A stretch of DNA of 64,000 nucleotides, taken from contig NZ_QQSV01000010.1 in assembly GCF_003351145.1 (NCBI RefSeq), positions 27,340 to 91,339 of the forward strand, read 5' to 3'. Source of the stretch: Meiothermus sp. QL-1. GTDB taxonomy: Bacteria > Deinococcota > Deinococci > Deinococcales > Thermaceae. Below are positions 33,143 through 42,114 of this stretch, one piece after another. Position 1 is the first letter of the stretch. Each line of letters opens with the position of its first letter. Below the pieces are notes generated by a model. That model saw only the letters and a program-made list of their open reading frames with translations. It was not told the DNA's origin and searched no databases. A program made the position numbers and the translations under genes.

Positions 33143-35107
33143 TTAGCGCCTGGCCTCGAGCCGGGCGCGCATCTCCTCCACCAGGGCCTCGAGCCCAAGG
33201 ACCCGCTGGGTGGCCACATGCCGTTCCCGGAGGTTCACCGTGCCGGTCTCGACCTCCTTGTCCCCCACCACCAGGATGAGGGGGATTTTCTGCAGCTCGG
33301 CGTCGCGCACTTTGGCGTTCATGCGTTCGGAGCGGGTGTCCACCTCCACCCGGAAGCCTGCCTGCCGGAGGACCTCGGCCACCTGCAGGGCGTAGGGATG
33401 GTGCCGGTCGGCGATGGGCACCACCACCGCCTGCACCGGGGCCAGCCAGAGGGGGAAGTCGCCCCCGAAGTGCTCGATGAGGATGCCGATGAAGCGCTCC
33501 AGCGAGCCGAAGGGGGCCCGGTGGATCATTACGGGGCGGTGCTCGGCCCCGTCGGGTCCGGTGTAGGTGAGCTGGAAACGCTCAGGCAGGTTGTAGTCCA
33601 CCTGGATGGTGCCGAGCTGCCACTCCCGCCCCAGGACGTCGCGCACCACGAAGTCCAGCTTGGGGCCGTAGAAGGCCGCGTCCCCAGGTTCTACGGTGTA
33701 GGCGAGCCCGGCCTCCTCGCAGGCCTCGATGATTTGCCCTTCTGCTTGCTGCCAGACCTCTTCCCGGCCCACGTACTTATCCGAGCCCGGCTCCCGCACC
33801 CCTACCCGGGCCCGGTAGTGGGTAAGGCCCAGGGTGGAAAAGACCTTCAGCACCAGCTCGAGCACCCCCAAGAACTCTCCTTTGACCTGCTCGGGGGTGC
33901 AGAAGATGTGGGCGTCGTCCTGGGTAAAGCCGCGCACCCGGGTGAGGCCGTTGAGCTCGCCCGAAAGCTCGTAGCGGTAGACGGTGCCGAACTCGGCCAG
34001 CCTGAGGGGCAGCTCGCGGTAGGAGCGGGGCTTGTGGGCGTAGATGCGGATGTGGTGGGGGCAGTTCATGGGTTTGAGCAGGTACTGCTCGTGCTCGTTG
34101 CGCTCGGCCAGGTCCATGAGGGGGAACTGGCTTTCGGCGTAGTAGGGGAAGTGGCCGCTGGTCTTGTAAAGCTCGATGCTCCCGATGTGGGGGGTGGCGA
34201 CCAGGTGGTAGCCCCGGCGGACCTGCTCCTCGCGCATAAAGGCGATAAGCTGCTCCCGCAGCACGTTGCCCTTGGGTAGCCAGATAGGCAGACCCTTGCC
34301 CACCATAGGGTCGAGCAAGAAGAGCTCCAGCTCCCGTCCTAGCTTGCGGTGGTCGCGCTTTTTGGCCTCCTCCTGCTGCCAAAGGTAGTGCTCCAGCTCT
34401 TCCTTGGTGCGAAAAGCGATGCCGTAGATGCGCTGGAGCATGGGGCGGCTCGAGTCCCCCCGCCAGTAGGCCCCGGCGATGCCGGTCAGCTTGAAGTGTG
34501 GGGGGATGCGCCCGGTGCTCGGCACGTGGGGGCCCCGGCAGAGGTCGGTGAAGCCATACTCCTCGCTGCCCTGCTGGTAGAAGCTAATCTCCTCGTCCTC
34601 GGGCAGCTCCTCGATGAGCTCGGTCTTGTAGGGGTCTATGCCCTGGTAGCGCTTCAGGGCCTCGGCCCGGGGGAGCACGAAGCGGCGCAGGGGCAGGTCG
34701 GCCGCAAGAATCCGGCGCATCTTCTCCTCAATCAGGGGGAGGTCCTCCTCGCGCACCGGGGTGGGGGCCTCGAGGTCGTAGTAGAAGCCGTTTTCGATAA
34801 CCGGGCCAATGGCAAGCCGCACCTCCTCGGGCCGGTGGCCCCGCTCGGCGTAGAGCTCCCGCACCGCCTGGGCCATCACGTGGGCCAGGGTGTGACGGAA
34901 AAGCTGGGCGAACTCGGGGTCCTTCTCGGTCAGGATGCGCACGCTGGCCCCGTTGGGCAGGGGCTTGAGCAGGTCGTAAAGCTCGCCGTTGACGATGGCG
35001 CCCACCGCAGCCTTGGCCAGCCCCGGCCCCACCGAGCGGGCCACGTCCAGGGCGGTAGCGCCAGGGGAGAGTTCCAGCATCCGTCCGTCGGGCAACACTG
35101 CATTCAT
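33143..35107 (-). CDS. thrS: Threonyl-tRNA synthetase
   Basis: 654 residues, normal length. N-terminal TGS domain (residues 1-60, VLPDGRMLELSPGATALDVA), editing domain with HTLAHVMAQAV (about 72) and the CRGPHVPSTG region (about 190), then class II motifs: PIWLPKGNVLREQL, MNCPHHIRIYA (about 349, zinc Cys), RYELSGELNGLTRVRGFTQDDAHIF and HRAPFGSLERFIGILIEHFGG. The anticodon-binding domain ends the protein. The 37-nt leader carries its own promoter and a hairpin with a U tract ending at the ATG (separate entries). Confidence 0.96.
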   Translation of the reverse strand: MNAVLPDGRMLELSPGATALDVARSVGPGLAKAAVGAIVNGELYDLLKPLPNGASVRILTEKDPEFAQLFRHTLAHVMAQAVRELYAERGHRPEEVRLAIGPVIENGFYYDLEAPTPVREEDLPLIEEKMRRILAADLPLRRFVLPRAEALKRYQGIDPYKTELIEELPEDEEISFYQQGSEEYGFTDLCRGPHVPSTGRIPPHFKLTGIAGAYWRGDSSRPMLQRIYGIAFRTKEELEHYLWQQEEAKKRDHRKLGRELELFLLDPMVGKGLPIWLPKGNVLREQLIAFMREEQVRRGYHLVATPHIGSIELYKTSGHFPYYAESQFPLMDLAERNEHEQYLLKPMNCPHHIRIYAHKPRSYRELPLRLAEFGTVYRYELSGELNGLTRVRGFTQDDAHIFCTPEQVKGEFLGVLELVLKVFSTLGLTHYRARVGVREPGSDKYVGREEVWQQAEGQIIEACEEAGLAYTVEPGDAAFYGPKLDFVVRDVLGREWQLGTIQVDYNLPERFQLTYTGPDGAEHRPVMIHRAPFGSLERFIGILIEHFGGDFPLWLAPVQAVVVPIADRHHPYALQVAEVLRQAGFRVEVDTRSERMNAKVRDAELQKIPLILVVGDKEVETGTVNLRERHVATQRVLGLEALVEEMRARLEARR

Positions 35108-35138
35108 AAAAAACCCCGGCTCCAGCCTGCCTGGAGCC
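35108..35138 (-). promoter_or_regulatory. Leader hairpin and U tract immediately before thrS
   Basis: On the minus strand GGCTCCAG, loop GCAGG, CTGGAGCC (35138-35118) forms an 8-bp stem; then GGGG and TTTTTT (35113-35108) directly precede the ATG 35107. The four G bases separate stem and U tract, so it is weaker as a terminator than usual, and it could instead be a translational operator. No T-box features are present. Confidence 0.55.
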
Positions 35139-35150
35139 TATCCCATCACG

Positions 35151-35179
35151 AGTCTACGCCGGGCCTCGGGGAGCGTCAA
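35151..35179 (-). promoter_or_regulatory. Promoter of thrS
   Basis: TTGACG (35179-35174) and TAGACT (35156-35151) on the minus strand with a 17-base spacer. Transcription would start near 35144, giving a 37-base leader to ATG 35107. The -35 box overlaps the last codons of the MFS gene. Confidence 0.7.
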
Positions 35180-36399
35180 ATGGCCTCCAGCAGCTTCAAG
35201 CGTCGCCCGGCATAAAGGGCCCAGGCATAGCCCAGCGCGGCCACCAGCATGGGCCCTGCGTAGCCCACCTGGTCGGCCAGGAGACCGCCGAGCACCGGCG
35301 AGAAGGAGAGCAACCCCACAATGGTGTTTGAGAGGCCGATGTACGAGCTGCGGGCCTCAGTGGGGGCCAGGTTGACCAGATAGGTGGCGGTGCCCACCCC
35401 GATGGCCGAGAGGTAGACCCCTTGCAGGGCAAAGACCAGCCAGAAGCTGCTTGGAGGCAGGAGCAGGGCCAGCGGCGGGGTCAGGGCCCCCAGGGCTGCT
35501 CCCACCAGGATAAGGCTGCGCGAGCCGAAGCGGCGGGATAGGCGTATCCAAAACAGGTTGGAGAGCACCGAGGCCAGGGTGTAGACCATCAGGTAGAGCC
35601 CAATCTCCCCCTTATGCCCAAGGTTTCGCACCGCGTAGGCGGCGTAGAAGGGCTCGACCATGCCGGCCAGGGCCAGCAGGACCCGCACCCTGAGGAAGCG
35701 GCGGAAGTAAAAGTCGCGAAAGGGCAGGCCAAGTGAGATTCGCTCGGGGCGGACGTGCCGGTCAGGGGGTTCCTCAATCTGGCCGAACAGGTGCCAGCCG
35801 TAGGCGAAAGCCAGGGTGCCCAGGGTGAAGAGGATGGCGTAGGGGTAGGGAAAGGGCAGGGGCAGCTCGAGCACCTGCCGCACCACGAAGCCGGCCAGGA
35901 AGGCCAGGCCCCCGCCCACCAGGTTGCGCATGGAGAAAAGGGCGGCCCGGCGTTCCATGGGGATGGTCTTGGCCACGGTTTCCCAAAAGGGCAGGCTGGA
36001 AAAACCGGTGAAGAAGCCGTTGAGCCCCAGCCCAACGACGAAAACCCAAAGCAGCAGCTCGGGCTTGTGCCCGAGGAAAAACCCGCCTAGGGCCACCATG
36101 CCCAGGCTGGCCACGCGCAAGGAGGCCATCCGTCGGTAAAGCGTGACCTTAACCGGCAGGCGGGCCACGTAGGGGGCGATGAAAACCTGGGGCACCATGG
36201 AGCCCGCAGTAAGCAGGGAGGGCAGAAGCCCCACCACCCAGTTGGCCGCTCCCAGCTTGGCAGCAAAGGAGGCCAGCACAATCGAGCCGTTGAAAAAAGC
36301 GTCCCCCAGCATCACCAGCCAGCCATTGAGCATCGCCAGACGGTAGCTTTTATCGCGGAGGTCTAGAATACCGGCCGTGTCGGTCTTGTTGCTTCCCAC
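35176..36399 (-). CDS. MFS transporter
   Basis: About 407 residues with 12 predicted membrane segments and MFS-type loop residues (RLPVKVTLYRRMASLRV after TM2 and FWIRLSRRFGSRSLILVG in the second half). No substrate-specific motif is visible. Start uncertain: GTG 36399 overlaps the divergent gene at 36377 by 23 bases; ATG 36333, six bases after TACCGT, would begin just before TM1 (MLNGWLVMLGDAFF) and give 385 residues. The N-terminal cytoplasmic stretch DLRDKSYRLA looks conserved in style, so the longer form is kept. Confidence 0.8.
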   Translation of the reverse strand: MGSNKTDTAGILDLRDKSYRLAMLNGWLVMLGDAFFNGSIVLASFAAKLGAANWVVGLLPSLLTAGSMVPQVFIAPYVARLPVKVTLYRRMASLRVASLGMVALGGFFLGHKPELLLWVFVVGLGLNGFFTGFSSLPFWETVAKTIPMERRAALFSMRNLVGGGLAFLAGFVVRQVLELPLPFPYPYAILFTLGTLAFAYGWHLFGQIEEPPDRHVRPERISLGLPFRDFYFRRFLRVRVLLALAGMVEPFYAAYAVRNLGHKGEIGLYLMVYTLASVLSNLFWIRLSRRFGSRSLILVGAALGALTPPLALLLPPSSFWLVFALQGVYLSAIGVGTATYLVNLAPTEARSSYIGLSNTIVGLLSFSPVLGGLLADQVGYAGPMLVAALGYAWALYAGRRLKLLEAI

Positions 36400-37357
36400 C
36401 CTGGGCCCCTTTCACATCCTGCATCCCCGCTACAACGGGGTGACGGTGCTGGAGCTGGCGCGGCAGCACCAGCCCGAGGTTCTTTACCTGGCCTCCTACG
36501 CTCCAGAAGAGCTGGCCGCCCAGAGCTGGCGCGACCAGAACGAGGTCTCATTCTTCCACGTTTTGCCCTGGGCCGAAAGGGCAGGCCTGGCCGTGGTGGC
36601 CCTGGACGAGGACCCTCATCTGCGCCAGGAGGCCCTGGCCTTCCGGGAGGCCCTGGCGCAGTACCCCAGGGGCCAGGCCCTGCTGCAGCAGGTGGCGCCG
36701 CTGGAGGAGGCCCTCAGGGCCCTGCTCACCACGCCCCTCACCCCTTCCCGGCTGGCCGAGCCGGCCACCCTCGAGGCCCTGCGGGGGTACCACCAGGGGT
36801 ATGCGGCGGCCTTTGGCGAGGGGCCAGCCACGGGCTCGCGCCACCTGCGCATGCAGCGGGTGGCCCGGGCCTTGGGACGGCCCTCGGGCCGGGCGGTGGT
36901 CTTGGTGGATGTTCTCGACTACCCGCTTTTGGCGGAGGCCCTGCCAGAGGGGACGTACCGCTTGCCAGGGGCCCACACCCCCACGGAGCTCGAGCTTCAG
37001 CGCAGCCTGCTGGACCGAGCCTGGCGGCTCGAGCCCTCGGACGACTGGGCCCTGCTCCTTTCCCAGCTCAGGGAGCTGGGGGGGGCCGAGGCCCTGTACT
37101 GCGCGGCCCAGATCTACCTGGCGGCGGGGCAGCCGGAGGACGCCTGGGCCCTTATGGAAGAGCTTTTGCGCACCGACTTCCACCACCCGGCCTACCTGCC
37201 GGGCTACGCCCTGGCCCGCTACGGGCAGCTTGCCGACGCGCTGGGCCAGCGGGAAAAGGCCCTGCGGGCCTACCGGGCGGTGTTGGGGCTCTCCTGGGCC
37301 CCCGAGGAGGCCCGCGCGGTGGCCCGGGCCGGCCAGCGGACCCCCTTTCGCCTCTAG
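36377..37357 (+). CDS. Uncharacterised protein with TPR-like C-terminus
   Basis: 326 residues, family not recognised. The N-terminal half has LLLPTLGPFHILHPRYNGVTVLELARQ, a strand and helix arrangement and LYLASYAPEELAAQSW, suggesting an alpha/beta fold. Residues about 240-320 look like two TPR-type helical pairs (AALYCAAQIYLAAGQPEDAWALMEELL and YGQLADALGQREKALRAYRAVL). No signal or membrane segment. GTG 36377 lies seven bases after TAGAAT (36364-36369), so it is probably leaderless. Its stop overlaps that of the convergent sixA by four bases. Confidence 0.6.
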   Translation: MSVLLLPTLGPFHILHPRYNGVTVLELARQHQPEVLYLASYAPEELAAQSWRDQNEVSFFHVLPWAERAGLAVVALDEDPHLRQEALAFREALAQYPRGQALLQQVAPLEEALRALLTTPLTPSRLAEPATLEALRGYHQGYAAAFGEGPATGSRHLRMQRVARALGRPSGRAVVLVDVLDYPLLAEALPEGTYRLPGAHTPTELELQRSLLDRAWRLEPSDDWALLLSQLRELGGAEALYCAAQIYLAAGQPEDAWALMEELLRTDFHHPAYLPGYALARYGQLADALGQREKALRAYRAVLGLSWAPEEARAVARAGQRTPFRL

Positions 37358-37824
37358 GCCAGCCTGCGCAGGACCCGGGGCGCCCAGAAGCCCAGAAGCC
37401 GCATCTGCCCCGGCCTGGGCTCTCCCTCCAGGAGGGCCACACCGCCCTTCTTGAAGGCGAAACGCTCGCTGTGGGGCTCCCCCATGAGGAGCCAGGCGCA
37501 AAGCTCCCCCAGCCAGGGCTCGTGCCCCACCAGCGCCACCGACTGGCCCTCGAGTTCAGCCAGCAGGGCCTCCCGAGGAGCTTCGGCCAGGTGCGGGGTC
37601 ACGCGGGTCTCGCCCTCCAGCAGGGGCACCAAGAGCTCCGCGGTCTCCACGGCCCGCCTTTTGGGGCTATGGTAGATTCGATCGAGGCGCACCCCCAGGC
37701 GCTTTAGCCCTTTGACCACTTCCTTGAATTTCGCCCGGCCCTCCTCGCTCAAAGGGCGGGCCTCGTCGGGCTGGCCCGGGGCGGCCTCCAGGGCGATGGC
37801 GTGGCGGACCAGGTAAAGCTCCAC
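37354..37824 (-). CDS. sixA: SixA-type phosphohistidine phosphatase
   Basis: 156 residues, histidine phosphatase fold. The catalytic start is YLVRHAIAL (Arg-His-Ala), followed by RPLSEEGRAKFKEV, YHSPKRRAVETAELL (about 51) and LVGHEPWLGEL (about 97) with the second His. It removes phosphate from phosphohistidine in proteins. It lies four bases after ppx on the same strand and beside ppk, so a role linked to polyphosphate or phosphate signalling is possible (inference). Confidence 0.85.
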   Translation of the reverse strand: MELYLVRHAIALEAAPGQPDEARPLSEEGRAKFKEVVKGLKRLGVRLDRIYHSPKRRAVETAELLVPLLEGETRVTPHLAEAPREALLAELEGQSVALVGHEPWLGELCAWLLMGEPHSERFAFKKGGVALLEGEPRPGQMRLLGFWAPRVLRRLA

Positions 37825-37828
37825 GGGC

Positions 37829-39355
37829 TTATATTACTTCCTCTTCCTCCTGGGTTTGGGGTCGCCAGGCCAGGGCCAGCCCCCGGCCAAAGGCCTGCTG
37901 GAAGAGGGGGGCCTGCTTAGCGGTCTCGGCCAGTTCCACCCAGGGCTCCTCCTCCGCCAGCAAAGTAAGCCGCACCGGCTCCCCGAGCTCTACCTCGAGC
38001 CCCCCCACCCGCCCGGCCCGGCTGCGCTCCAGGTACTCGCTGATGCGCAGAATGGTCGCCAGGCGCAGAAGCCGCTTGCCATCCCCCTCCTCCAGCAGGG
38101 GTTTGTAGGGCCCAGGCCTGGGCTCGCCCTTGCGGTGGTAGCGCACCAAAAGCCCCAGCAGGGCCTGCTCGCGGTGGGTCAGACCGGGGATGGCCGCGCT
38201 CATCACCAGGTACTCCCCGTGCTTGTGGTGGTCGTAGTAGCCCACGCTCATGCCGATGTCGTGCAGCAAGGCGGCCTCGTCCAGCAGCCGTGCTTCCGCC
38301 TCGCCGTAGCCGTGAAGGGGCTTCAGGAGGCGGAAGAGAAGCTGGGCGAAGTGGCGCACCCGGCCGGTGTGGGCGTGGTCTTGGGGGTAACGGGCGAACA
38401 GATTGCGCACCGAAAAGCCGCGCACATCGGCCAGGCGGTGGGGTGGGGGTAGGAAGGCCTCGTAGAAAACCCCTTCGCGCAGCCCCTGGCCGGAGATGTG
38501 AAGCCCCTCCAGCCCCGCCTCGCGCAGCAGGGTGCGGTAGACCAGCGCCCCGGCCACGATCACGTCGGCCCGGTCCGGTTGGAGCCCCTCGAGCCGCTTG
38601 CGTTCCTCCAAGGAGCGCCCGAGCAGAAGCCCCACCACCTCCTCCAGTGCCTCGCGCGAAAGGAAGTAACCGTGGAGCAGGTCGAGGGGGTAGTCCTGCC
38701 GCCGCTGGGCCAGCTTGGCCAGGTTGCGCGCCGTGCCTCCCATGGCCACGAGGGGCAGCGGCCGGGCTTGCATTCGGGCCAGTGCCTCCCTAAGCTCCTT
38801 CCGCACGAAGCGCTCCAGCTCTTCCACCTCTCCCTTTCTGGGGGGGTCGGACTTGAGGAAGAGCTCGGTCAGGCGCACCGCCCCCAAAGGGTAGGCCTGC
38901 CCCCCGCGAAAGGACCGGTTTTCCATCAGGGAAAGCTGGGCGCTGCCGCCACCCAGGTCCATCACCCAGGCATTCTCGAAACTGAACGAGTTGGCCACCG
39001 CCAGCACCCCGTAGCGGGCCTCCTCCTCCCCGGAGAGCACCCGCGCCTGCAGGCCCAAGCGGCGCACTTCCTGGAGGAACTCGGGCCCGTTTTCGGCCTC
39101 GCGGCTGGCGCTGGTGGCCACCACCCTGAGCTCATCCAGCTCGGTGGCCTGGGCAAAGTCGGCGTAGAGCTTGAGGGCGGCCAGGGCCCTTTGCATGCCG
39201 GCAGCGGTCAGCCGGCCTCCCGCAGCCAGGCCCTCGCCCAGCCGCACCACTTCCCGGATCTCGTCAATCAGCCGGAAATAGCGCTCGGGTTCGTAAGCGT
39301 AGACCACCAGCCTGGCCGTGCCCGAACCCAGGTCCACAATGCCCAACCGTTGCAC
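37829..39355 (-). CDS. ppx: Exopolyphosphatase, Ppx/GppA family with C-terminal HD domain
   Basis: 508 residues. ASKHA fold: IVDLGSGTARLVVY at the start (phosphate 1), VMDLGGGSAQLSL (about 131, phosphate 2) and GLREGVFYEA (about 310). Residues about 330-500 are HD-like (LLHDIGMSVGYYDHHKHGEYLVM). It releases phosphate from polyphosphate or hydrolyses pppGpp. GTG 39355 lies six bases after TAGGAT (39362-39367 on plus), so it is probably leaderless. It diverges from ppk, the enzyme that makes polyphosphate. Confidence 0.9.
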   Translation of the reverse strand: MQRLGIVDLGSGTARLVVYAYEPERYFRLIDEIREVVRLGEGLAAGGRLTAAGMQRALAALKLYADFAQATELDELRVVATSASREAENGPEFLQEVRRLGLQARVLSGEEEARYGVLAVANSFSFENAWVMDLGGGSAQLSLMENRSFRGGQAYPLGAVRLTELFLKSDPPRKGEVEELERFVRKELREALARMQARPLPLVAMGGTARNLAKLAQRRQDYPLDLLHGYFLSREALEEVVGLLLGRSLEERKRLEGLQPDRADVIVAGALVYRTLLREAGLEGLHISGQGLREGVFYEAFLPPPHRLADVRGFSVRNLFARYPQDHAHTGRVRHFAQLLFRLLKPLHGYGEAEARLLDEAALLHDIGMSVGYYDHHKHGEYLVMSAAIPGLTHREQALLGLLVRYHRKGEPRPGPYKPLLEEGDGKRLLRLATILRISEYLERSRAGRVGGLEVELGEPVRLTLLAEEEPWVELAETAKQAPLFQQAFGRGLALAWRPQTQEEEEVI

Positions 39356-39429
39356 CGGTTTATCCTAGAGCGTCTGCGCCGGGAAGCTCAAGCGGGTTTT
39401 TGGGTATGCAGCTAGAATGGGCCTAGCCG

Positions 39430-41340
39430 ATGAAAAAGGCCAAGACGTCCCTACGCCCTGCTGACAGAAGCCGCAAAGACTCAGGGGGTATGGTTCTCCT
39501 GTCGCAAGAGGCGAGCTGGCTTTCCTTCAACCGAAGGGTTCTAGAGCAAACCCAGCGGCCAGACTTCCCCCTTCTGGAGCGGCTGCGCTTTCTCGCCATC
39601 TGGGCCACCAATCTGGACGAGTTCTTTGCCGCCCGCATCTCCCGCGCTTTTGCCGAAGAGCGGGGCAGCCCGGCCTACCAGGCCATCCTGGCCGAGGCCC
39701 GCGCCCAGGCCGAGGAGGCTGGGCAGCTTTACCGGGAGTTTTTGAAGGCCCTGGAGGGGCTGCACATTCACGTACTAGAGCCCGCCCAGCTTACCCGGGC
39801 CGAGCAGCAGTACTTCGGCGCTTACTTGGCGGAGGAGGTGGCCCCCCTGACCGACCTGATCCAGCCCGAGGCCCTGACCGACCTCTCCAGCCAGGCGCTT
39901 TACTTTGCCTCGGGCGAGGGGCCCCTGCAGTACCTCATCCGCCTGCCCCAGAGCGTGCCCCGCCTGCTCGAGGTGCCCGGGCGCGAGGGGGGGTATGTGC
40001 GGCTTGGGGCCCTGGTGCGGATGCGCAGCGACCTCTTCCTGCCCAGCAACCAGAAACTCCCCCTCTACGAGTTCCGCCTGGTGCGCCTGGCCCAGCTAGC
40101 CCGTTCCCGGGCCGACTGGGACGAGCTGCCCGAGGCTTTGGAGGATAGGCTCGACGGGCAGGTGAGCCACCTCGAGCTGGAGGAGGACTTCCCGGCCTCC
40201 TGGGCCGAGGCGCTTCGAGGGGCGCTGGGGCTTCTACCCGAGGAGGTCTTTCGCCTGCTACCGCCGCTCGACCTGAGCTTTGTGGCCACCCTGGTCCAGC
40301 AAGGGCCCCCGAGCGAGAAGTTCAAGCCCCTGGCCCCCGAGAAACCCAAGGGCTTTGCCAAGGACCCCTGGAGCTATCTGCAGCGGCGCGATCTGCTGCT
40401 TTACCACCCCTTCGAGGACTACGGCGCAGTGGAAGCCTTCGTGGAAGCGGCGGCCAGCGATCCCAAGGTCAGAGTTTTACGCGCCACCCTCTACCGCATC
40501 GGGGAGGAGAACGGCCTGGCCAACGCGCTGCTTCGGGCGGCCCGGCTGGGCAAGGATGTGGCGGTGCTGCTGGAGGGCCGGGCCCGCTTCGATGAGCTGG
40601 CCAACCTCGAGTGGAGCCTGCGCTTTCAGGGGGCTGGGGTGCGGGTGCTGCCCTTGCCGGACAAAAAGGTACACGCCAAGGCCCTCTACGTGCGCCGGGG
40701 GGAGCACGAGTACGTTCACCTGGGCACCGGCAACTACAACCCCATCAATGGGCGGCTTTACACCGACCTTTCCCTCTTCACCGCCCACCCGGCCCTCACT
40801 GCCGATGTCCGGGCCTTTTTTGACTCGCTGGAAGCCGGCCAGCCCCCCCAGCTTCGCATCTTGCGCACCGGCCCGGCCATCCGCGACCTGATTTTAGAGG
40901 GCATCCGGGGGGAGGCCCACGAGAAGGGTGAGATCATCCTCAAGTTCAACCACCTCACCGACCCCGCCATCCTGGAGGCCCTGGAGGCGGCCACGCGGCA
41001 AGGGGCTCGGGTTCACCTAATTGTGCGCAGCACCCTTACAGCTCTTTGGGAAGGGGCCCACGTGCGCAGCCTGGTGGGCCGCTTTTTGGAGCATGCCCGC
41101 ATCGTGGCCTTTCGCAACAAGGGCCGGTGGCAGGTCTGGGCGGGGAGCGCCGATGCCATGCCGCGCAATCTGGACCGGCGCTACGAGCTTTTTTTTCCCA
41201 TTCTGAACAGCCGGGCCAAGGGCAAGGTGCTGGAGATTCTGAAGGCGCAGCTGGCCGACGACCGCAACGCCTACGTCCTCACCCCCGGCGGTCAGGAACG
41301 GCGCTGGGGGGGGAGGCACGATGCCCAGCGGTGGGGGTAG
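39430..41340 (+). CDS. ppk: Polyphosphate kinase 1
   Basis: 636 residues. N-terminal ASWLSFNRRVLEQ and FLAIWATNLDEFFAARI, then LLLYHPFEDYGAVEAFVEAAASDPKV (about 325), RATLYRIGEENGLANALL, KKVHAKALYVRR (about 415, active-site His), HLGTGNYNPINGRLYTD and SADAMPRNLDRRYELFFPI at the end. PLD-like phosphotransfer makes polyphosphate from ATP. ATG 39430 is used; TAGAAT lies 11 bases before it. ATG 39490 would cut the N-terminal helix shortly before the SWLSFNRRVL motif. Pairs with ppx and sixA. Confidence 0.95.
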   Translation: MKKAKTSLRPADRSRKDSGGMVLLSQEASWLSFNRRVLEQTQRPDFPLLERLRFLAIWATNLDEFFAARISRAFAEERGSPAYQAILAEARAQAEEAGQLYREFLKALEGLHIHVLEPAQLTRAEQQYFGAYLAEEVAPLTDLIQPEALTDLSSQALYFASGEGPLQYLIRLPQSVPRLLEVPGREGGYVRLGALVRMRSDLFLPSNQKLPLYEFRLVRLAQLARSRADWDELPEALEDRLDGQVSHLELEEDFPASWAEALRGALGLLPEEVFRLLPPLDLSFVATLVQQGPPSEKFKPLAPEKPKGFAKDPWSYLQRRDLLLYHPFEDYGAVEAFVEAAASDPKVRVLRATLYRIGEENGLANALLRAARLGKDVAVLLEGRARFDELANLEWSLRFQGAGVRVLPLPDKKVHAKALYVRRGEHEYVHLGTGNYNPINGRLYTDLSLFTAHPALTADVRAFFDSLEAGQPPQLRILRTGPAIRDLILEGIRGEAHEKGEIILKFNHLTDPAILEALEAATRQGARVHLIVRSTLTALWEGAHVRSLVGRFLEHARIVAFRNKGRWQVWAGSADAMPRNLDRRYELFFPILNSRAKGKVLEILKAQLADDRNAYVLTPGGQERRWGGRHDAQRWG

Positions 41341-41349
41341 CATGGGCGC

Positions 41350-42114
41350 ATGCTCCGGACCACCCAGTTTGAAAACGTCCGTCTTTTGACCCTGGACGAC
41401 CCCGCCCGCCGCAACCCCCTCTCGCCCGAGCTGGTGCGGGCGTTGCTTGCGGCCCTGGACCAGGCCGAGAGGGAAGAGGGGGTGCGGGCTTTGGTGCTCA
41501 CCGGGGCGGGGCCGGCCTTCAGCGCCGGGGCCGACCTGGAGTTCTTGCGCCAGGTCACCAGCGCCAGCGCCGAGGCCAACTACGCCCATGCTCAGGAGCT
41601 CATGCGCCTTTTTCACCGGCTCTACACCTTTCCCAAGCCCACCCTGGCCGCGGTCAACGGGCCGGCGGTGGCCGGAGGGGCCGGGCTGGCCTCGGCCTGC
41701 GATCTGGTGCTGATGAGCGAGGGGGCCAGCCTGGGCTACACCGAGGTTCGAATTGGCTTCGTGGCGGCCCTGGTGGGGGTGATCCTGGTGCGGGCTGTGG
41801 GAGAGAAGCACGCCCGGGAGCTTTTGCTCACGGGCCGGATGGTCTCGGCCCAGGAAGCTTATCGGATGGGCCTGGTCAACCGGGTGGTGCCCGCCGAGGA
41901 GCTCCTGGGCGAGGCCTTGGCCCTGGCCCGAACGATGGCCGCCAACGCGCCCAGCTCGCTCCGGCTGACCAAGGAGCTCCTGGCGGCCCTGCCGGGTATG
42001 GGCCTGGAGGAGGGCTTCCGCCTGGCTGCCCTGGCCAACGCCTGGGTGCGCGGGACCGGCGACCTGGCTGAGGGGATTGCGGCCTTTTTTGAGAAGCGCC
42101 CACCCCGCTTCTAG
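41350..42114 (+). CDS. Enoyl-CoA hydratase/isomerase family protein
   Basis: 254 residues, crotonase fold. Oxyanion-hole region AGPAFSAGADLEFL (about 52-65) and NGPAVAGGAGLASACDLVLMSEGASLGYTEVRIGF (about 101-135). The Glu of TEVRIGF is at the position of a catalytic Glu. It could hydrate enoyl-CoA in fatty acid or aromatic degradation. TAGCAT ends six bases before ATG 41350, probably leaderless. It ends four bases inside the convergent DUF2089 gene. Confidence 0.85.
   Translation: MLRTTQFENVRLLTLDDPARRNPLSPELVRALLAALDQAEREEGVRALVLTGAGPAFSAGADLEFLRQVTSASAEANYAHAQELMRLFHRLYTFPKPTLAAVNGPAVAGGAGLASACDLVLMSEGASLGYTEVRIGFVAALVGVILVRAVGEKHARELLLTGRMVSAQEAYRMGLVNRVVPAEELLGEALALARTMAANAPSSLRLTKELLAALPGMGLEEGFRLAALANAWVRGTGDLAEGIAAFFEKRPPRF

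Noticed and set aside
35108..35179. T-box leader for thrS
   Set aside because: Only 37 nt long, without specifier loop or the T-box UGGN motif.
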